NCBI RefSeq assembly: GCF_000308815.1
Contig: NZ_BAFX01000123.1
Location: 48,406-112,405 of the forward strand
DNA: 64,000 bases
From: Nocardia concava NBRC 100430
GTDB lineage: Bacteria > Actinomycetota > Actinomycetes > Mycobacteriales > Mycobacteriaceae
Direction: 5' to 3'
Positions 38,223 through 47,217 of the stretch are shown here, one piece after another. The translations under genes and the position numbers were made by a program. The notes below the pieces were generated by a model. The model did no database searches. It saw nothing but the letters and a program-made list of their open reading frames with translations, and was not told the origin of the DNA. Position 1 is the stretch's first letter, and the number at the start of each line of letters is the position of its first letter.

Positions 38223-39301
38223 GAACCAGCCCTTCCGATCTCAATGTCCAGCGGCTCCACCGCAACCCGCCCGCCCCGCACACGCACCAACTGCCGATCG
38301 GCAATAGGCCGCCACCGCGGATCGTCGTCATACGGTTCCGAAGCCACCACAACGAACCCGTCGGCCTCCAAAACCGACAAAGCGTGATGCCACGTCGTGG
38401 CCCAAACCCCCACCCCATCCCCCAACAGCAAATTCAGCCGAGCCTTCGGCGACCGCGCGAGCACCGCCGCACTGACCCGCCGCAACGCCGCACCCGGCTC
38501 CATTCCACCCGTGTCCGAACCGCTTCCGGCTGAGGCTGTCGTCCATCCCCAGGCCCGAACCTCCGGTGATGCACCCGAAGTCGAGCTGACGCTCACCGTT
38601 GAACCGAAGGACGCAGCCGAACTCGCCGACCGGGTGCCGGATTCCGAGTTCGCGGGGTTGTCCTCGAGCAAGCCCCGCACAATCACCCAGAGCGCGGCCG
38701 AATCCGTGAGTGATTCGGCGTCGAGCAGGGAGGGCGCGCCGAACTCCTCCGCCACCTCGGAGAGGACCCGTCGCCAGTCGGGGATGGCGCCGTTGTGGCT
38801 GAAGGCCCAGCGGCCGTGGGTGAATGGGGCGCAGGCGGCCCGTTCTACCGGCATTCCCACTGTGGCGGAACGGATTGCGGCCAGGACCGCTGTGGAGTGG
38901 ATCTGGGGCAGCACCTCGTCGACCGCCGGATCCGTCCAGATCGGGGCGGCGTTACGGTAGCGGCTGACCACCAGATCTCCTGCCGCGGAGGGGGTCTCGG
39001 GCTGGTCCGGCACCGCGCCACCGGCAACGGGACCAGGTCCGGACGCTTGCGACGAGTCGCCTTCGGCCGCGGCGCGGATGTCCGGAGCTGAGCCGCCGTG
39101 CCAGATGACTCCCGGGCCGTGGTCCGGGGTGGCGGCGTCGGGGTGGTGCCACCAGGCGACGCCGAAGCCGTCGGCGTTGATGGTGCCGCCGCCTCGCATT
39201 TCGCGGGGGGCCCAGGATTGGGTGCGGAGGGAGTGGGGGCCTTGGGTCAGCAAGGTTCCTACCGGGGTTGGCGGGCCCAGGTAGGCGAGGTGGCGGCACA
39301 T
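38219..39301 (-). CDS. egtC: gamma-glutamyl-hercynylcysteine sulfoxide hydrolase EgtC
   Basis: Class II glutamine-amidotransferase-like (Ntn) hydrolase that removes glutamate from the EgtB product. The nucleophile is Cys2 (MCRHLAYLGPP), followed by TINADGFGVAWW and later FTHGRWAFSHNGAIPDWRRV, family hallmarks. At 360 residues it is much longer than the roughly 230 of mycobacterial EgtC. Two inserts account for this: one rich in Gly/Ala/Pro at about 70-100 and another Ser/Gly-rich at about 215-270 (many serine codons). They look like linker expansions and do not interrupt the core motifs. It overlaps egtB by one base and egtD by four. Confidence 0.93.
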   Translation of the reverse strand: MCRHLAYLGPPTPVGTLLTQGPHSLRTQSWAPREMRGGGTINADGFGVAWWHHPDAATPDHGPGVIWHGGSAPDIRAAAEGDSSQASGPGPVAGGAVPDQPETPSAAGDLVVSRYRNAAPIWTDPAVDEVLPQIHSTAVLAAIRSATVGMPVERAACAPFTHGRWAFSHNGAIPDWRRVLSEVAEEFGAPSLLDAESLTDSAALWVIVRGLLEDNPANSESGTRSASSAASFGSTVSVSSTSGASPEVRAWGWTTASAGSGSDTGGMEPGAALRRVSAAVLARSPKARLNLLLGDGVGVWATTWHHALSVLEADGFVVVASEPYDDDPRWRPIADRQLVRVRGGRVAVEPLDIEIGRAGS

Positions 39302-40644
39302 CAGTGCTCGCCGGGGGTCAGGTCTCTGGCCAGGCGGAAGCCGGAGAAGATTTGGCGACGGATGGGGTGGTCCCAGTTTCGGAAGGTGCCTCGGGAGGCG
39401 ACCTGGTCGGCTCCGAAGGAGCCGCCGCGCAGGACCTTGTAGTCACCGCCGAAGAAGACTTCCGAGTATTCGCGGTAGGGGAAGGCGCGGAAGCCGGGGT
39501 AGGGATCGAAGCCCGAGGAGGTCCACTCCCAGACGTCGCCGATCAGCTGGTGCACGCCGCTCGGGGACGCACCGGCGGGGTACGCGCCGATGTCGGCCGG
39601 TTCCAGGTGGCGCTGGCCGAGATTGGCGAGGGAGTCGGTGGGATCGAGGTCGCCCCAGGGGAATCGGCGGGTGCGGCCGGTGGTCGGATCGAAGCGCGCG
39701 GCCTTCTCCCATTCGGCCTCGGTGGGCAGGCGCTTGCCCGCCCAGTTGGCGTAGGCCTCGGCCTCGAACCAGCAGACGTGCACCACCGGCTGCTGCGCGC
39801 GCAGCGGCTGCATGGTGCCGAAAACCCTTCGCCACCAATGGCCGCCGCCGTCCTGCTCCCAGAACTGGGGTGCGGTCAGCCCGGCCTCGACTCGGTGCGC
39901 CCAGCCGCGCTCGGACCACAGTTCGGGCCGCTCGTAGCCGCCGTCGTCGACGAAGGCCAGGTACTGCTCATTGGTGATGGGTGCCGCGTCGATGGCGAAA
40001 CCGCCGACGTGCACGGGATGCGCGGGCCGCTCGTTGTCCAGGGCCCACGGGTCGGTATCGGTGCCCATCATGAATTCCCCTGCGGGAATGACGACTTCAC
40101 CGCTCACGCGCACCCGCGCGGGCGGCGTCGGCGGCGCCGACAGCACCGCGTCCCCGGTGCGCAGCTGGTGGGTGGCCAGCATGGTCTCGTCGTGCTGCTG
40201 CTCGTGCTGGGCGATCATGCCGAAGGCGAAGCCGCCGTCGACCAGATCATTTCCGCGTAATGGACTGTGCTCCAGCACATCCCACACCTTGTCCCGCACG
40301 GTCCCCACATACGCGCGGGCCTGGGCCGGATCCAGCAGCGGCAGCGCCGGCCGGTCGGCCCGGGCGTGCTTGAAAGCGTCGTAGAGGTGGTCGATGTCGT
40401 CGCGCACCGCCTCCCGCCCGCCGACATCGCGCACCAGCCACAGTTCTTCCTGATTGCCGATGTGCGCGAGATCCCAGACCAGCGGGCTCATGATCCGCGA
40501 GTGCTGGGCGACCAGTTCCGCCTCGTCGAGGCATTCGGTCAAGCCGATGGTCCGCCGCCGGGCCCGTTCCAGGGTCTCGGCGATCTGCCCCCGCAGCCGC
40601 TCGGTCTCCGCCCGGTCGGTACCGGGCACGTGCTGAATTGTCAT
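39301..40644 (-). CDS. egtB: hercynine oxygenase EgtB
   Basis: Non-haem iron sulfoxide synthase joining hercynine to gamma-glutamylcysteine with O2; 447 residues. The N-terminal DinB-like domain carries the iron ligands (H in WDLAHIGNQEELWL and the HX3HXE motif HEQQHDETML). The C-terminal FGE-sulfatase-like domain includes PAGEFMMGTDTDPWALDNER, GKRLPTEAEWEKAAR, GDVWEWTSSGFDPYPGF and GGSFGADQVASRGTFRNWDH. The open frame extends upstream but overlaps egtA; ATG 40644 overlaps the egtA stop as ATGA. Confidence 0.96.
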   Translation of the reverse strand: MTIQHVPGTDRAETERLRGQIAETLERARRRTIGLTECLDEAELVAQHSRIMSPLVWDLAHIGNQEELWLVRDVGGREAVRDDIDHLYDAFKHARADRPALPLLDPAQARAYVGTVRDKVWDVLEHSPLRGNDLVDGGFAFGMIAQHEQQHDETMLATHQLRTGDAVLSAPPTPPARVRVSGEVVIPAGEFMMGTDTDPWALDNERPAHPVHVGGFAIDAAPITNEQYLAFVDDGGYERPELWSERGWAHRVEAGLTAPQFWEQDGGGHWWRRVFGTMQPLRAQQPVVHVCWFEAEAYANWAGKRLPTEAEWEKAARFDPTTGRTRRFPWGDLDPTDSLANLGQRHLEPADIGAYPAGASPSGVHQLIGDVWEWTSSGFDPYPGFRAFPYREYSEVFFGGDYKVLRGGSFGADQVASRGTFRNWDHPIRRQIFSGFRLARDLTPGEH

Positions 40645-41936
40645 GAGAGAACTCCCGATTCGTATTCGCCCACCGCGGGCGGCAGTCCGCTGCGACATCG
40701 CTCGGCGGCGGCGCCCAACTGCTTCGCGGCTTCCCCGGTAGCGGCATGCGCCGTGGCCAGCTCGAGCAACGCGACGGCGGTGGCGCGCAGCTCCGGATCG
40801 GCCAGACCGCAACGCGCGGCCTCGGACCAGAGATTCGCGGTCGATTCGGCCAAACCCGTTGCCTCCGCGACCGTTTCCGGACTGGACAGCAGTGCCTCGA
40901 AGGCATACACCGGCACCGTCCACCCGTCGCCCGGCTGCGCGTCGAGGTAGCGCACCTCGAGATGTCCGGACGCGCGGACCGGAGGGAAGACCGTAGTCAG
41001 GTGGTAATCGAGATCCGCCCGCGACGGCCGTCGCCCGATCTCCTCGTCCAGCGCCCCGCACAGCCAATCCGCGAAGGTGGCCCCGGCCGGAGCCGTCCAA
41101 TCGTCGCCGTCACAACGCACGCACAGCAGCGGCACGTCCAGCGCCCAGCGCGCGTACCCGGCGACGGGATCGGCCCAGTCGTGCACGGGCGGCCGGGTCC
41201 GCAGTTGATCGAGCCGCTGCCAGGCCCGCATGCGCTGGGACGCCCAGGCGCCGGGCGGGGCGGAATGCAGGTCGGGTGAGCAGGCGAACGCGGCCAGCAG
41301 GGCCGGCCCCATGGCGTACAGCACCCGCCACCGGGCCGCGATCTCGGCGGGATTCGCGCCCGCGTCGACGCTCACCTGGGTGGCGGCGGTATTGCACATC
41401 ATGAGCGCCCCGAACGGGCCGATACCGGCGAAGGATCGCTCCATGGCCCGGTACCGCGGCAGGGTCAGCACGCGCAGCGGCCGCCGGCTCGCATCTGCGG
41501 CGGCGGAAAAGGTTCGGATATCGCGGGATTCGAGCAGCTCCCGCAGGCGTGTCGTGTCCGACCGCAAGCGCTCGCACAGTTCGGCGGCGGTGCCGAACGG
41601 GGCACTGGACAGTTCGATCTGACCGCCGGGTTCGAGAGTGACCCGGCTGCCGCCCGGCAACGGAACGGCCGGGGAATCGGGGGAAATGGACCGCGGCGCA
41701 TACGGTCCGAGTGCGTCCGCGAAGACCCTCGGGTCGGGACGCGAATTCGTTGCCGAAAGTTCACCTTGCGCGGTGAGCCACTCCAGTTCGGCACCGATGA
41801 GCAGCGGTGGGCCCTGTTTGAAACACACTTTCCCGATGTATGCCTCGGCGGCGGCCCGTGAGGAGAACTCGCCGCCCGGCTCGGTTTCGGTCAGGCCATT
41901 TCGCAGCACATCGGTGGGTGACGCCGTGACAGCCAT
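40641..41936 (-). CDS. egtA: glutamate-cysteine ligase EgtA
   Basis: ATP-dependent ligase making gamma-glutamylcysteine for ergothioneine; 431 residues. Motifs include LLIGAELEWLTAQGEL, VTLEPGGQIELSSAP, ARYRAMERSF-type segment (LPRYRAMERSFAGIGPF), MMCNTAATQVSVDAG and LEVRYLDAQPGDGW. ATG 41936 follows CGGAGG; further upstream starts lack support. It is the first gene of the minus-strand egt operon, with egtE diverging on the other side of a 90-bp promoter region. Confidence 0.94.
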   Translation of the reverse strand: MAVTASPTDVLRNGLTETEPGGEFSSRAAAEAYIGKVCFKQGPPLLIGAELEWLTAQGELSATNSRPDPRVFADALGPYAPRSISPDSPAVPLPGGSRVTLEPGGQIELSSAPFGTAAELCERLRSDTTRLRELLESRDIRTFSAAADASRRPLRVLTLPRYRAMERSFAGIGPFGALMMCNTAATQVSVDAGANPAEIAARWRVLYAMGPALLAAFACSPDLHSAPPGAWASQRMRAWQRLDQLRTRPPVHDWADPVAGYARWALDVPLLCVRCDGDDWTAPAGATFADWLCGALDEEIGRRPSRADLDYHLTTVFPPVRASGHLEVRYLDAQPGDGWTVPVYAFEALLSSPETVAEATGLAESTANLWSEAARCGLADPELRATAVALLELATAHAATGEAAKQLGAAAERCRSGLPPAVGEYESGVLS

Positions 41937-42026
41937 TGCCAACCTCCGTCTGATGCGGTCGCCACACGGGGGTCCGGCAGCGACCAAACCAGAGTAGCGA
42001 GGGACTGTGACAAGAAATCTGACGAA

Positions 42027-43232
42027 ATGAAGAACACCGCAACCGATATGGTCGTTCCCATGCTGGAAATCGCGCGGTTACGGGCCGACACACCAGGTTG
42101 TGAAAATCAGGTATTTCTCGATAGCGCGGGTTCCTCGCTGCCACCCCGGGTCGTCGTCGACACCACCATCGCCCACCTGCGTCGCGAGGCCGAGATCGGT
42201 GGCTATCGTGCGGCGAACGAGCGCATAGACGACCTGCACGGCGTCAAGACGGCCATCGCCGAACTGCTGAACGCCGACCCGGCCGCCATCGCCATGAGCG
42301 ACAGCGCCAGCCGCTCCTGGAGCGATTTCTTCTACTCGGTCCCGCTCGCCCCGGGCGACCGCGTGCTGATCTCCGGCGCGGACTACGCCAGCAATGCCAT
42401 CGCCGCCCTGCAGCGCGCCCGGCAGTCCGGCGCGACCGTCGAGGCAATTCCCAGCGACTCCAGCGGCCAGCTCGACCTCGATGCCCTCGACGCCATGCTC
42501 GACGAGCGCGTGAAACTGGTGTCGCTGGTTCATGTTCCGACCAATGGCGGACTGGTGAACCCGGTTGCCGAGGCCGCCCGCCGCGCGCACCGGGTGGGCG
42601 CGCTGGTGCTGCTGGACGCCTGCCAATCGGCCGGGCAGCTGCCCCTCGATGTCGCCGAACTCGAGGTCGACGCGCTCTCGGCCACCGGCCGCAAATGGCT
42701 GCGTGGCCCGCGCGGCACCGGGTTCCTCTACGTCCGCCCCGAACTGGCCCTGAGCCTGGAACCGGGCCGCCTGGACCTGCACAGCGCCGAATGGACCGCC
42801 CCCGACGACTACGTGCTCGCCCCCGACGCCAGCCGCTTCGAATTCTGGGAGCACGACGTGGCCGCCCGCCTCGGCCTGGGCGCGGCCGTGCGCTACCTGC
42901 TCGACCTGGGCCCGGCCGCCGTCTACGCGGCCATCGCCGAGCGCGCCGAGTACCTGCGCAAGGCGCTGCAGGAGATTTCGGGCGTGGATGTGCGCGACCG
43001 CGGCACCCAGCACGCGGGCATCGTGTCCTTCACCGTCGACGGCCTGGAACCCGTCCAGGTCCGCGATCGCCTGGCCGCCGAGGCCATCACGGTGACCGTC
43101 AGCTTCCGCGGCTCGACCCTGCTGGATATGTCGGCACGCGAACTGAACTCGGTGGTGCGCGCGTCCCCGCACTGCTTCGTCAGCTTCGAGGACCTGGATC
43201 GCTTCGTGCGCGCGGTACGCACTCTCGCGTAG
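42027..43232 (+). CDS. egtE: PLP-dependent C-S lyase EgtE-like (class V aminotransferase fold)
   Basis: Predicted to cleave hercynylcysteine sulfoxide to ergothioneine. About 401 residues, or 390 if translation begins at ATG 42060. Class V hallmarks: VFLDSAGSSLPPRVVVDTT, HLRREAEIGGYRAANE, SDSASRSWSDFFYS, HVPTNGGLVNPVAEAA, LLDACQSAGQLPLDV, and the PLP lysine in SATGRKWLRGPRGTGFLYV. In M. tuberculosis egtE is the last gene of the same operon; here it is divergent from egtA and may be separately controlled. None of the three ATG candidates (42027, 42048, 42060) has a good ribosome site. A cysteine-desulfurase-like role cannot be fully excluded, but the context favours EgtE. Confidence 0.88.
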   Translation: MKNTATDMVVPMLEIARLRADTPGCENQVFLDSAGSSLPPRVVVDTTIAHLRREAEIGGYRAANERIDDLHGVKTAIAELLNADPAAIAMSDSASRSWSDFFYSVPLAPGDRVLISGADYASNAIAALQRARQSGATVEAIPSDSSGQLDLDALDAMLDERVKLVSLVHVPTNGGLVNPVAEAARRAHRVGALVLLDACQSAGQLPLDVAELEVDALSATGRKWLRGPRGTGFLYVRPELALSLEPGRLDLHSAEWTAPDDYVLAPDASRFEFWEHDVAARLGLGAAVRYLLDLGPAAVYAAIAERAEYLRKALQEISGVDVRDRGTQHAGIVSFTVDGLEPVQVRDRLAAEAITVTVSFRGSTLLDMSARELNSVVRASPHCFVSFEDLDRFVRAVRTLA

Positions 43233-43338
43233 AGCGCGCGAGGCCTCGTGTAAACGGACATGAACTCCGAAAACGGTTAACAGCCTTCACCCGACGCGGG
43301 ATATTGGAGGTGCTGGTTACGCGTTTGAGGAGTCGATC

Positions 43339-44985
43339 GTGAGCCGCTTCACCGAGGAAATGTATGCCACCGCGCGAGTGTCGCAGCGGGGGCTGGTGAC
43401 CGGGGAACCGACTGCGCCTGTGCGGCACACGTGGGGTGAGATCCACGAGGTCGCACGCCGGATGGCGGGTGGTCTGGCCGAGGCCGGAATCGGACCCGGC
43501 GACGCGGTGGGCGTGCTGGCGGGCATGCCGGTCGATATCGCGCCCGCCTGCCAGGCGGTGTGGATGCGCGGGGCCTCGATCACCATGCTGCATCAGCCGA
43601 CCCCGCGCACCGATCTCGAGGTGTGGACCCGCGACACCGAGACCGTGCTGGCCATGATCGAGGCGAAGGCGGTGATCCTGGGCGCGCCCTTCGAGATCGC
43701 GGAACCGCTACTGCGCGAACGCGGTATCGCCGTCATCACCCTCGACGCCATGCGCGCGGGCCCGCCCATCGATCCGCTCCCGACCGGCGAGGACGCGATC
43801 GCGTTGCAGCAGTTGACCTCCGGCTCCACCGGCTCACCGAAGGCCGTGCGCATCACCCACGGCAACTTCTACGTCAACGCCTACGCCATGTTCGACCGGG
43901 TGAAATTCCAGCTCGACGACGATGTGATGATCAGCTGGCTGCCGCTGTTCCACGATATGGGCATGGTCGGATTCCTCAGCGTGCCAATGCAGTTCGGCGC
44001 GGAGGTGGTGTGCGTGACGCCGCTGGACTTCCTGACCCGCCCCATCCTGTGGGCCGAACTCATCTCGAAGTACCGCGGAACCGTCACCGCCGCACCCAAT
44101 TTCGCCTACTCCCTGCTCGCCCGCCGCCTGCGCAACGCGGCGGACGGCGCCTTCGACCTGAGCTGCGTCCGCTACATGTGGAACGGCGCGGAACCCGTCG
44201 ACGCCGACACCATGGACGCCCTCGCCGAGGCCGGAAAACGCTTCGGCCTCAACCCCATGTCCCTCACCCCCGTCTACGGCATGGCCGAGACCACCCTGGC
44301 CGTCTCCATCCCCGACCCGGGTCTGGGCCAGGTCATCGACACCGTCGACGCCGACCTGCTGGAAGCCATCGGCAAGGCCGTCCCCGTCCGCGATCCGGAT
44401 CACCACCACGGCAATGTCCGCCGCCTGCCCACCCTCGGCTACCTGGTCGACAACCTCGAGGGCCGGGTGGTCGACACCGACCGTCAGCCCCTGCCCGTGC
44501 GCAGCGTCGGCGTCATCGAACTCCGCGGCCCCGCAGTCACTTCCGGCTATGTCACCGTCGACGGCTTCCGTCCCGCCCAGGACGCCGAAGGCTGGCTCGA
44601 CACCGGCGATATCGGCTATTTCACCGAGGACGGCCTGGTGGTGGTGTGCGGGCGCATCAAGGACGTCATCATCATGGGAGGCCGCAATATCTTCCCCACC
44701 GATATCGAACGAGCCGCCCTGCGCGTCAACGGCGTTCGCCCCGGCAACGCAGTCGCCGTCCGCCTCGACGCGGGCCAGAAACGCGAAAGCTTCGCGGTGG
44801 TAGTCGAATCCAATGACTTCCAGAACCCGCAAGAGGTCCACCGCATCGAACACGACATCGTGCACGCGGTGTTCTCGGAAGTGGGAGTCCGCCCCCGCAG
44901 CGTGACCGTTCTCGGCCCCGGCGCACTCCCGAAGACATCCTCCGGGAAGCTGCGCCGCTCGGCCACGGCCACGCACCTGGGCTGA
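43339..44985 (+). CDS. acyl-AMP/acyl-CoA ligase, Pks16 (Rv1013)-like
   Basis: ANL-superfamily adenylating enzyme of 548 residues. The P-loop LTSGSTGSPKAVRITHGN is near 155, SWLPLFHDMGMVGFL resembles fatty-acyl-AMP ligases, LTPVYGMAETTLAVS is the A5 region, LDTGDIGYFTEDGLVVV and GRIKDVIIMGGRNIFPTDIE are the hinge and C-domain, and the catalytic lysine is in LPKTSSGKLRRS. It sits beside pth and rplY like Rv1013 in M. tuberculosis. Substrates are probably fatty or polyketide acids; whether the product is acyl-CoA or acyl-AMP for loading onto a carrier is unresolved. GTG 43339 follows GAGGAG. Confidence 0.9.
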   Translation: MSRFTEEMYATARVSQRGLVTGEPTAPVRHTWGEIHEVARRMAGGLAEAGIGPGDAVGVLAGMPVDIAPACQAVWMRGASITMLHQPTPRTDLEVWTRDTETVLAMIEAKAVILGAPFEIAEPLLRERGIAVITLDAMRAGPPIDPLPTGEDAIALQQLTSGSTGSPKAVRITHGNFYVNAYAMFDRVKFQLDDDVMISWLPLFHDMGMVGFLSVPMQFGAEVVCVTPLDFLTRPILWAELISKYRGTVTAAPNFAYSLLARRLRNAADGAFDLSCVRYMWNGAEPVDADTMDALAEAGKRFGLNPMSLTPVYGMAETTLAVSIPDPGLGQVIDTVDADLLEAIGKAVPVRDPDHHHGNVRRLPTLGYLVDNLEGRVVDTDRQPLPVRSVGVIELRGPAVTSGYVTVDGFRPAQDAEGWLDTGDIGYFTEDGLVVVCGRIKDVIIMGGRNIFPTDIERAALRVNGVRPGNAVAVRLDAGQKRESFAVVVESNDFQNPQEVHRIEHDIVHAVFSEVGVRPRSVTVLGPGALPKTSSGKLRRSATATHLG

Positions 44986-44998
44986 GAGGCCCTGCGAC

Positions 44999-45583
44999 TC
45001 AGTGCAATTGGTTCTGCGCGGTCTCCAGACCCACGCGCAGCAGCAGCTCGACCGCGTCCGCGGTCTGCTCGACGATCACCGGAACCTCTTTGCGCTCCGG
45101 CGCGGAGAAGGGCTTGAGCACGTAATCCGCCGGATCCTGGCGGCCCGGCGGGCGGCCGATGCCGAAGCGGACGCGCAGGTAGTCCTTGGTGGTGAGGGCC
45201 TGCGAAATCGACCGCAGCCCATTGTGTCCGCCCTCGCCGCCGCCGCGCTTGAGCCGCACGGCACCGAACGGGAGGTCGAGTTCGTCGTGGACGACGATCA
45301 CCTCGGTGGCGGGGACGGAGAAGAATTTGGCCAGCGCCGCGACGGGCCGCCCGGACAGGTTCATGTAGCTGCGCGGCTTCGCCAGCAGCACCTTGCGCCC
45401 GTCCAGGCGGGCCTCGAGCAGATCCGCGCCGGACTTCTTGTGCACGGTGAAACGGCCGCCGACGCGCTCCGCGAGCACATCGGCGACCATGAAACCGACA
45501 TTGTGCCGGGTGCGCTCGTATTCGGATCCGGGGTTACCCAGACCGACCACCAGCGCGGGCCCGGCAGTAGTCATCTCTGTCAT
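44999..45583 (-). CDS. pth: peptidyl-tRNA hydrolase
   Basis: Releases peptides from prematurely dissociated peptidyl-tRNA; 194 residues. Catalytic and binding residues are in VVGLGNPGSEYERTRHNVGF (Asn, His), the substrate-clamping KPRSYMNLSG, VVHDELDLPFGAVRLKRGG (Asp) and GGHNGLRSISQAL (Asn). Ends QNQLH. The ATG at 45583 and another at 45574 are both possible; neither has a strong ribosome site. It follows rplY by 46 bp on the same strand, the conserved rplY-pth pair. Confidence 0.97.
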   Translation of the reverse strand: MTEMTTAGPALVVGLGNPGSEYERTRHNVGFMVADVLAERVGGRFTVHKKSGADLLEARLDGRKVLLAKPRSYMNLSGRPVAALAKFFSVPATEVIVVHDELDLPFGAVRLKRGGGEGGHNGLRSISQALTTKDYLRVRFGIGRPPGRQDPADYVLKPFSAPERKEVPVIVEQTADAVELLLRVGLETAQNQLH

Positions 45584-45629
45584 AGAGAGATTGCCTCGGT
45601 CATCTACGAACCGTTGCGGGAGTAGGGAG

Positions 45630-46229
45630 TTACTCCGCGGCGGCCTCTTCGGTGGCGGCCTCTTCGGTCTCCTCGGCGGCAGCGGCCGGGGCGGCGATGA
45701 TGTTGACGATCAGGGCCTCGGGGTCGCCGGCCAGGGTGACACCCTTCGGCAGCGCGATCTGGCCCGCCAGGATCTGGGTGCCGGCCTCGACGCCCTCGAT
45801 GGAGACCTCGATGGACTCGGGGATGTGCAGGGCCTCGGCCTCGATGGACAGCACGATGGTGTCCTGCTGGACCAGGGTGCCGGAGGCGGCCTCGCCGACC
45901 AGGGCGATGCTCACGTCGGCGGTGACCTTCTCGCCACGACGCACGATCAGCAGGTCGGCGTGCTCGATGTAGCGGCGGATCGGGTGAACGACGACCGACT
46001 TGGTCAGCGCCAGCTGCTTCTTGCCGGCGATGTCCAGGTTGAGGACGGCGTTGGTGCCGTGCTCACGCAGGATGGCGGCGAACGCCTGGGCGTTGACCGA
46101 CAGGTGCTGCGGCTCCTCGTTGTGGCCGTAGAGCACGGCGGGAACGTTGCCGTCGCGGCGGGTACGGCGGGCGGCACCCTTACCGAACTCGGTACGTACG
46201 GTGGCTTCGAGAAGGTTGGCGTCGGACAT
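45630..46229 (-). CDS. rplY: ribosomal protein bL25, long CTC form
   Basis: 5S rRNA-binding protein of 199 residues in the TL5/CTC form. The N-terminal L25 domain carries EATVRTEFGKGAARRTRRDG, VPAVLYGHNEEPQHLSV, LDIAGKKQLALTKSVVVHPI and IEHADLLIVRRGEKVTADV; the C-terminal beta domain ends in an acidic Ala/Glu tail. The long form is typical of actinobacteria. ATG 46229 has GGGAG 12 bases upstream. It is the first gene of the rplY-pth unit. Confidence 0.97.
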   Translation of the reverse strand: MSDANLLEATVRTEFGKGAARRTRRDGNVPAVLYGHNEEPQHLSVNAQAFAAILREHGTNAVLNLDIAGKKQLALTKSVVVHPIRRYIEHADLLIVRRGEKVTADVSIALVGEAASGTLVQQDTIVLSIEAEALHIPESIEVSIEGVEAGTQILAGQIALPKGVTLAGDPEALIVNIIAAPAAAAEETEEAATEEAAAE

Positions 46230-46614
46230 GACTGTGTCTACTCCCTACGGCTCGTCCGGGCTGTAATGTCAGCTGGTCGCCAGGCGACTGGGCCGCCCTG
46301 GCTGAGTTGGTCTGCTCGTCGGCGAAGATCAACATGGGACGGCCGAATAGGCCGAGCCGCGTCGATCACGGTGGGCAGCTAGGTGCCACACCCTCGCCGA
46401 GACAACCTGAAGACTCTAACACGCTGCCGGAAGGCCCTTGCGCCACCCCCTCGGTAAGCGGCCCGCGGCCCGTATCACGCGGTGGCGGAATCGAATTCCC
46501 AGCAATTTCGCAGGGCGAGAATTCCTGTTTCCGGTAGCGCGCATTCATTTGAAATGTTACTCAGTCTGTTCGGCATGCCGATCGGCTCGCCGTCCAACGC
46601 AAAAGGAACACCTG
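46230..46614. other. non-coding promoter region between rplY and secreted-protein genes
   Basis: The 385 bp hold the divergent promoters of rplY and the first secreted protein. No frame has convincing codon bias and no tRNA or long hairpin was seen. The 100 bp before 46615 are locally more AT-rich (around CATTTGAAATGTTACTCAG), as expected for a promoter. Confidence 0.5.
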
Positions 46615-47094
46615 ATGAAGAACATCCGCCGGTTCGGTCTGAGCGCCGCGGGCATCGCCGCCATCTCCGCCACCGTCGCCCTCACCGCCCCGTTCGCGGC
46701 CGCGGACACCTCCAGCAACGGCATGACCGTCGTGGGCAGCAGCTTCGTGACCGGCAACGCGTACACGGTCAACATCATCACCGGCGTGACCGGCGTGACC
46801 GCGAACCTGTACGACACCGTCAACGGCAGCACCCAGTCCATCGGCTCGGCCACCTCCTCGGGCACCACCCAGGCCTCGGTGCAGTGGACTCCGACCGTGT
46901 CCGGCTCGCATCACCTGTGGGTGGTGCTGACCGGCGGCTCGCAGTCGGTGCCCACCTCGGGCCCGGTGGACATCACCGTCACCGATGCCGCGACCTCGGC
47001 CCCGACGGGTACCGGCAGCGCGAGCACCCTGCTCCCGCTCATCACCAACCTGATCGCCAGCCTGACCGGCGGCAACGGGGCCAGCATCGGCTGA
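46615..47094 (+). CDS. secreted protein with Ig-like core
   Basis: A 159-residue precursor with a Sec signal peptide (MKNIRRFGLSAAGIAAISAT, cleavage near AAADT). The mature core of about 80 residues alternates strands (MTVVGSSFVTGNAYTVNII, VTANLYDTVNGSTQSIGSAT, SVQWTPTVSGSHHLWVVL), an Ig-like or fibronectin-like sandwich, followed by a Ser/Thr/Gly linker and a hydrophobic-glycine tail LLPLITNLIASLTGG. No cysteines. ATG 46615 has AAAGGAA upstream. A related but shorter paralogue follows at 47218. Function is unknown; extracellular display is inferred. Confidence 0.8.
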   Translation: MKNIRRFGLSAAGIAAISATVALTAPFAAADTSSNGMTVVGSSFVTGNAYTVNIITGVTGVTANLYDTVNGSTQSIGSATSSGTTQASVQWTPTVSGSHHLWVVLTGGSQSVPTSGPVDITVTDAATSAPTGTGSASTLLPLITNLIASLTGGNGASIG

Positions 47095-47106
47095 TCCCGG
47101 CTGCGT

Positions 47107-47143
47107 GACCCGCTCTGCGACTCGTCGGAGCGGGTCTTGTTTC
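47107..47143 (+). terminator. intrinsic terminator after the first secreted-protein gene
   Basis: Stem GACCCGCTC (47107-47115) pairs with GAGCGGGTC (47128-47136), with an inner CGA/TCG helix in the loop, followed by TTGTTT. It separates the two paralogous genes, so each is probably transcribed alone. Confidence 0.8.
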
Positions 47144-47217
47144 CGAAGGTGTGAAGCACTACTGTTTCGCATCATTCCCCGCTCTGGGGGAATGGCCTGC
47201 ACCATAAGGAAATACGC

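Noticed and set aside
46307..46537. A 76-codon plus-strand frame between rplY and the secreted protein
   Set aside because: No family similarity, no ribosome site, and composition unlike neighbouring genes.
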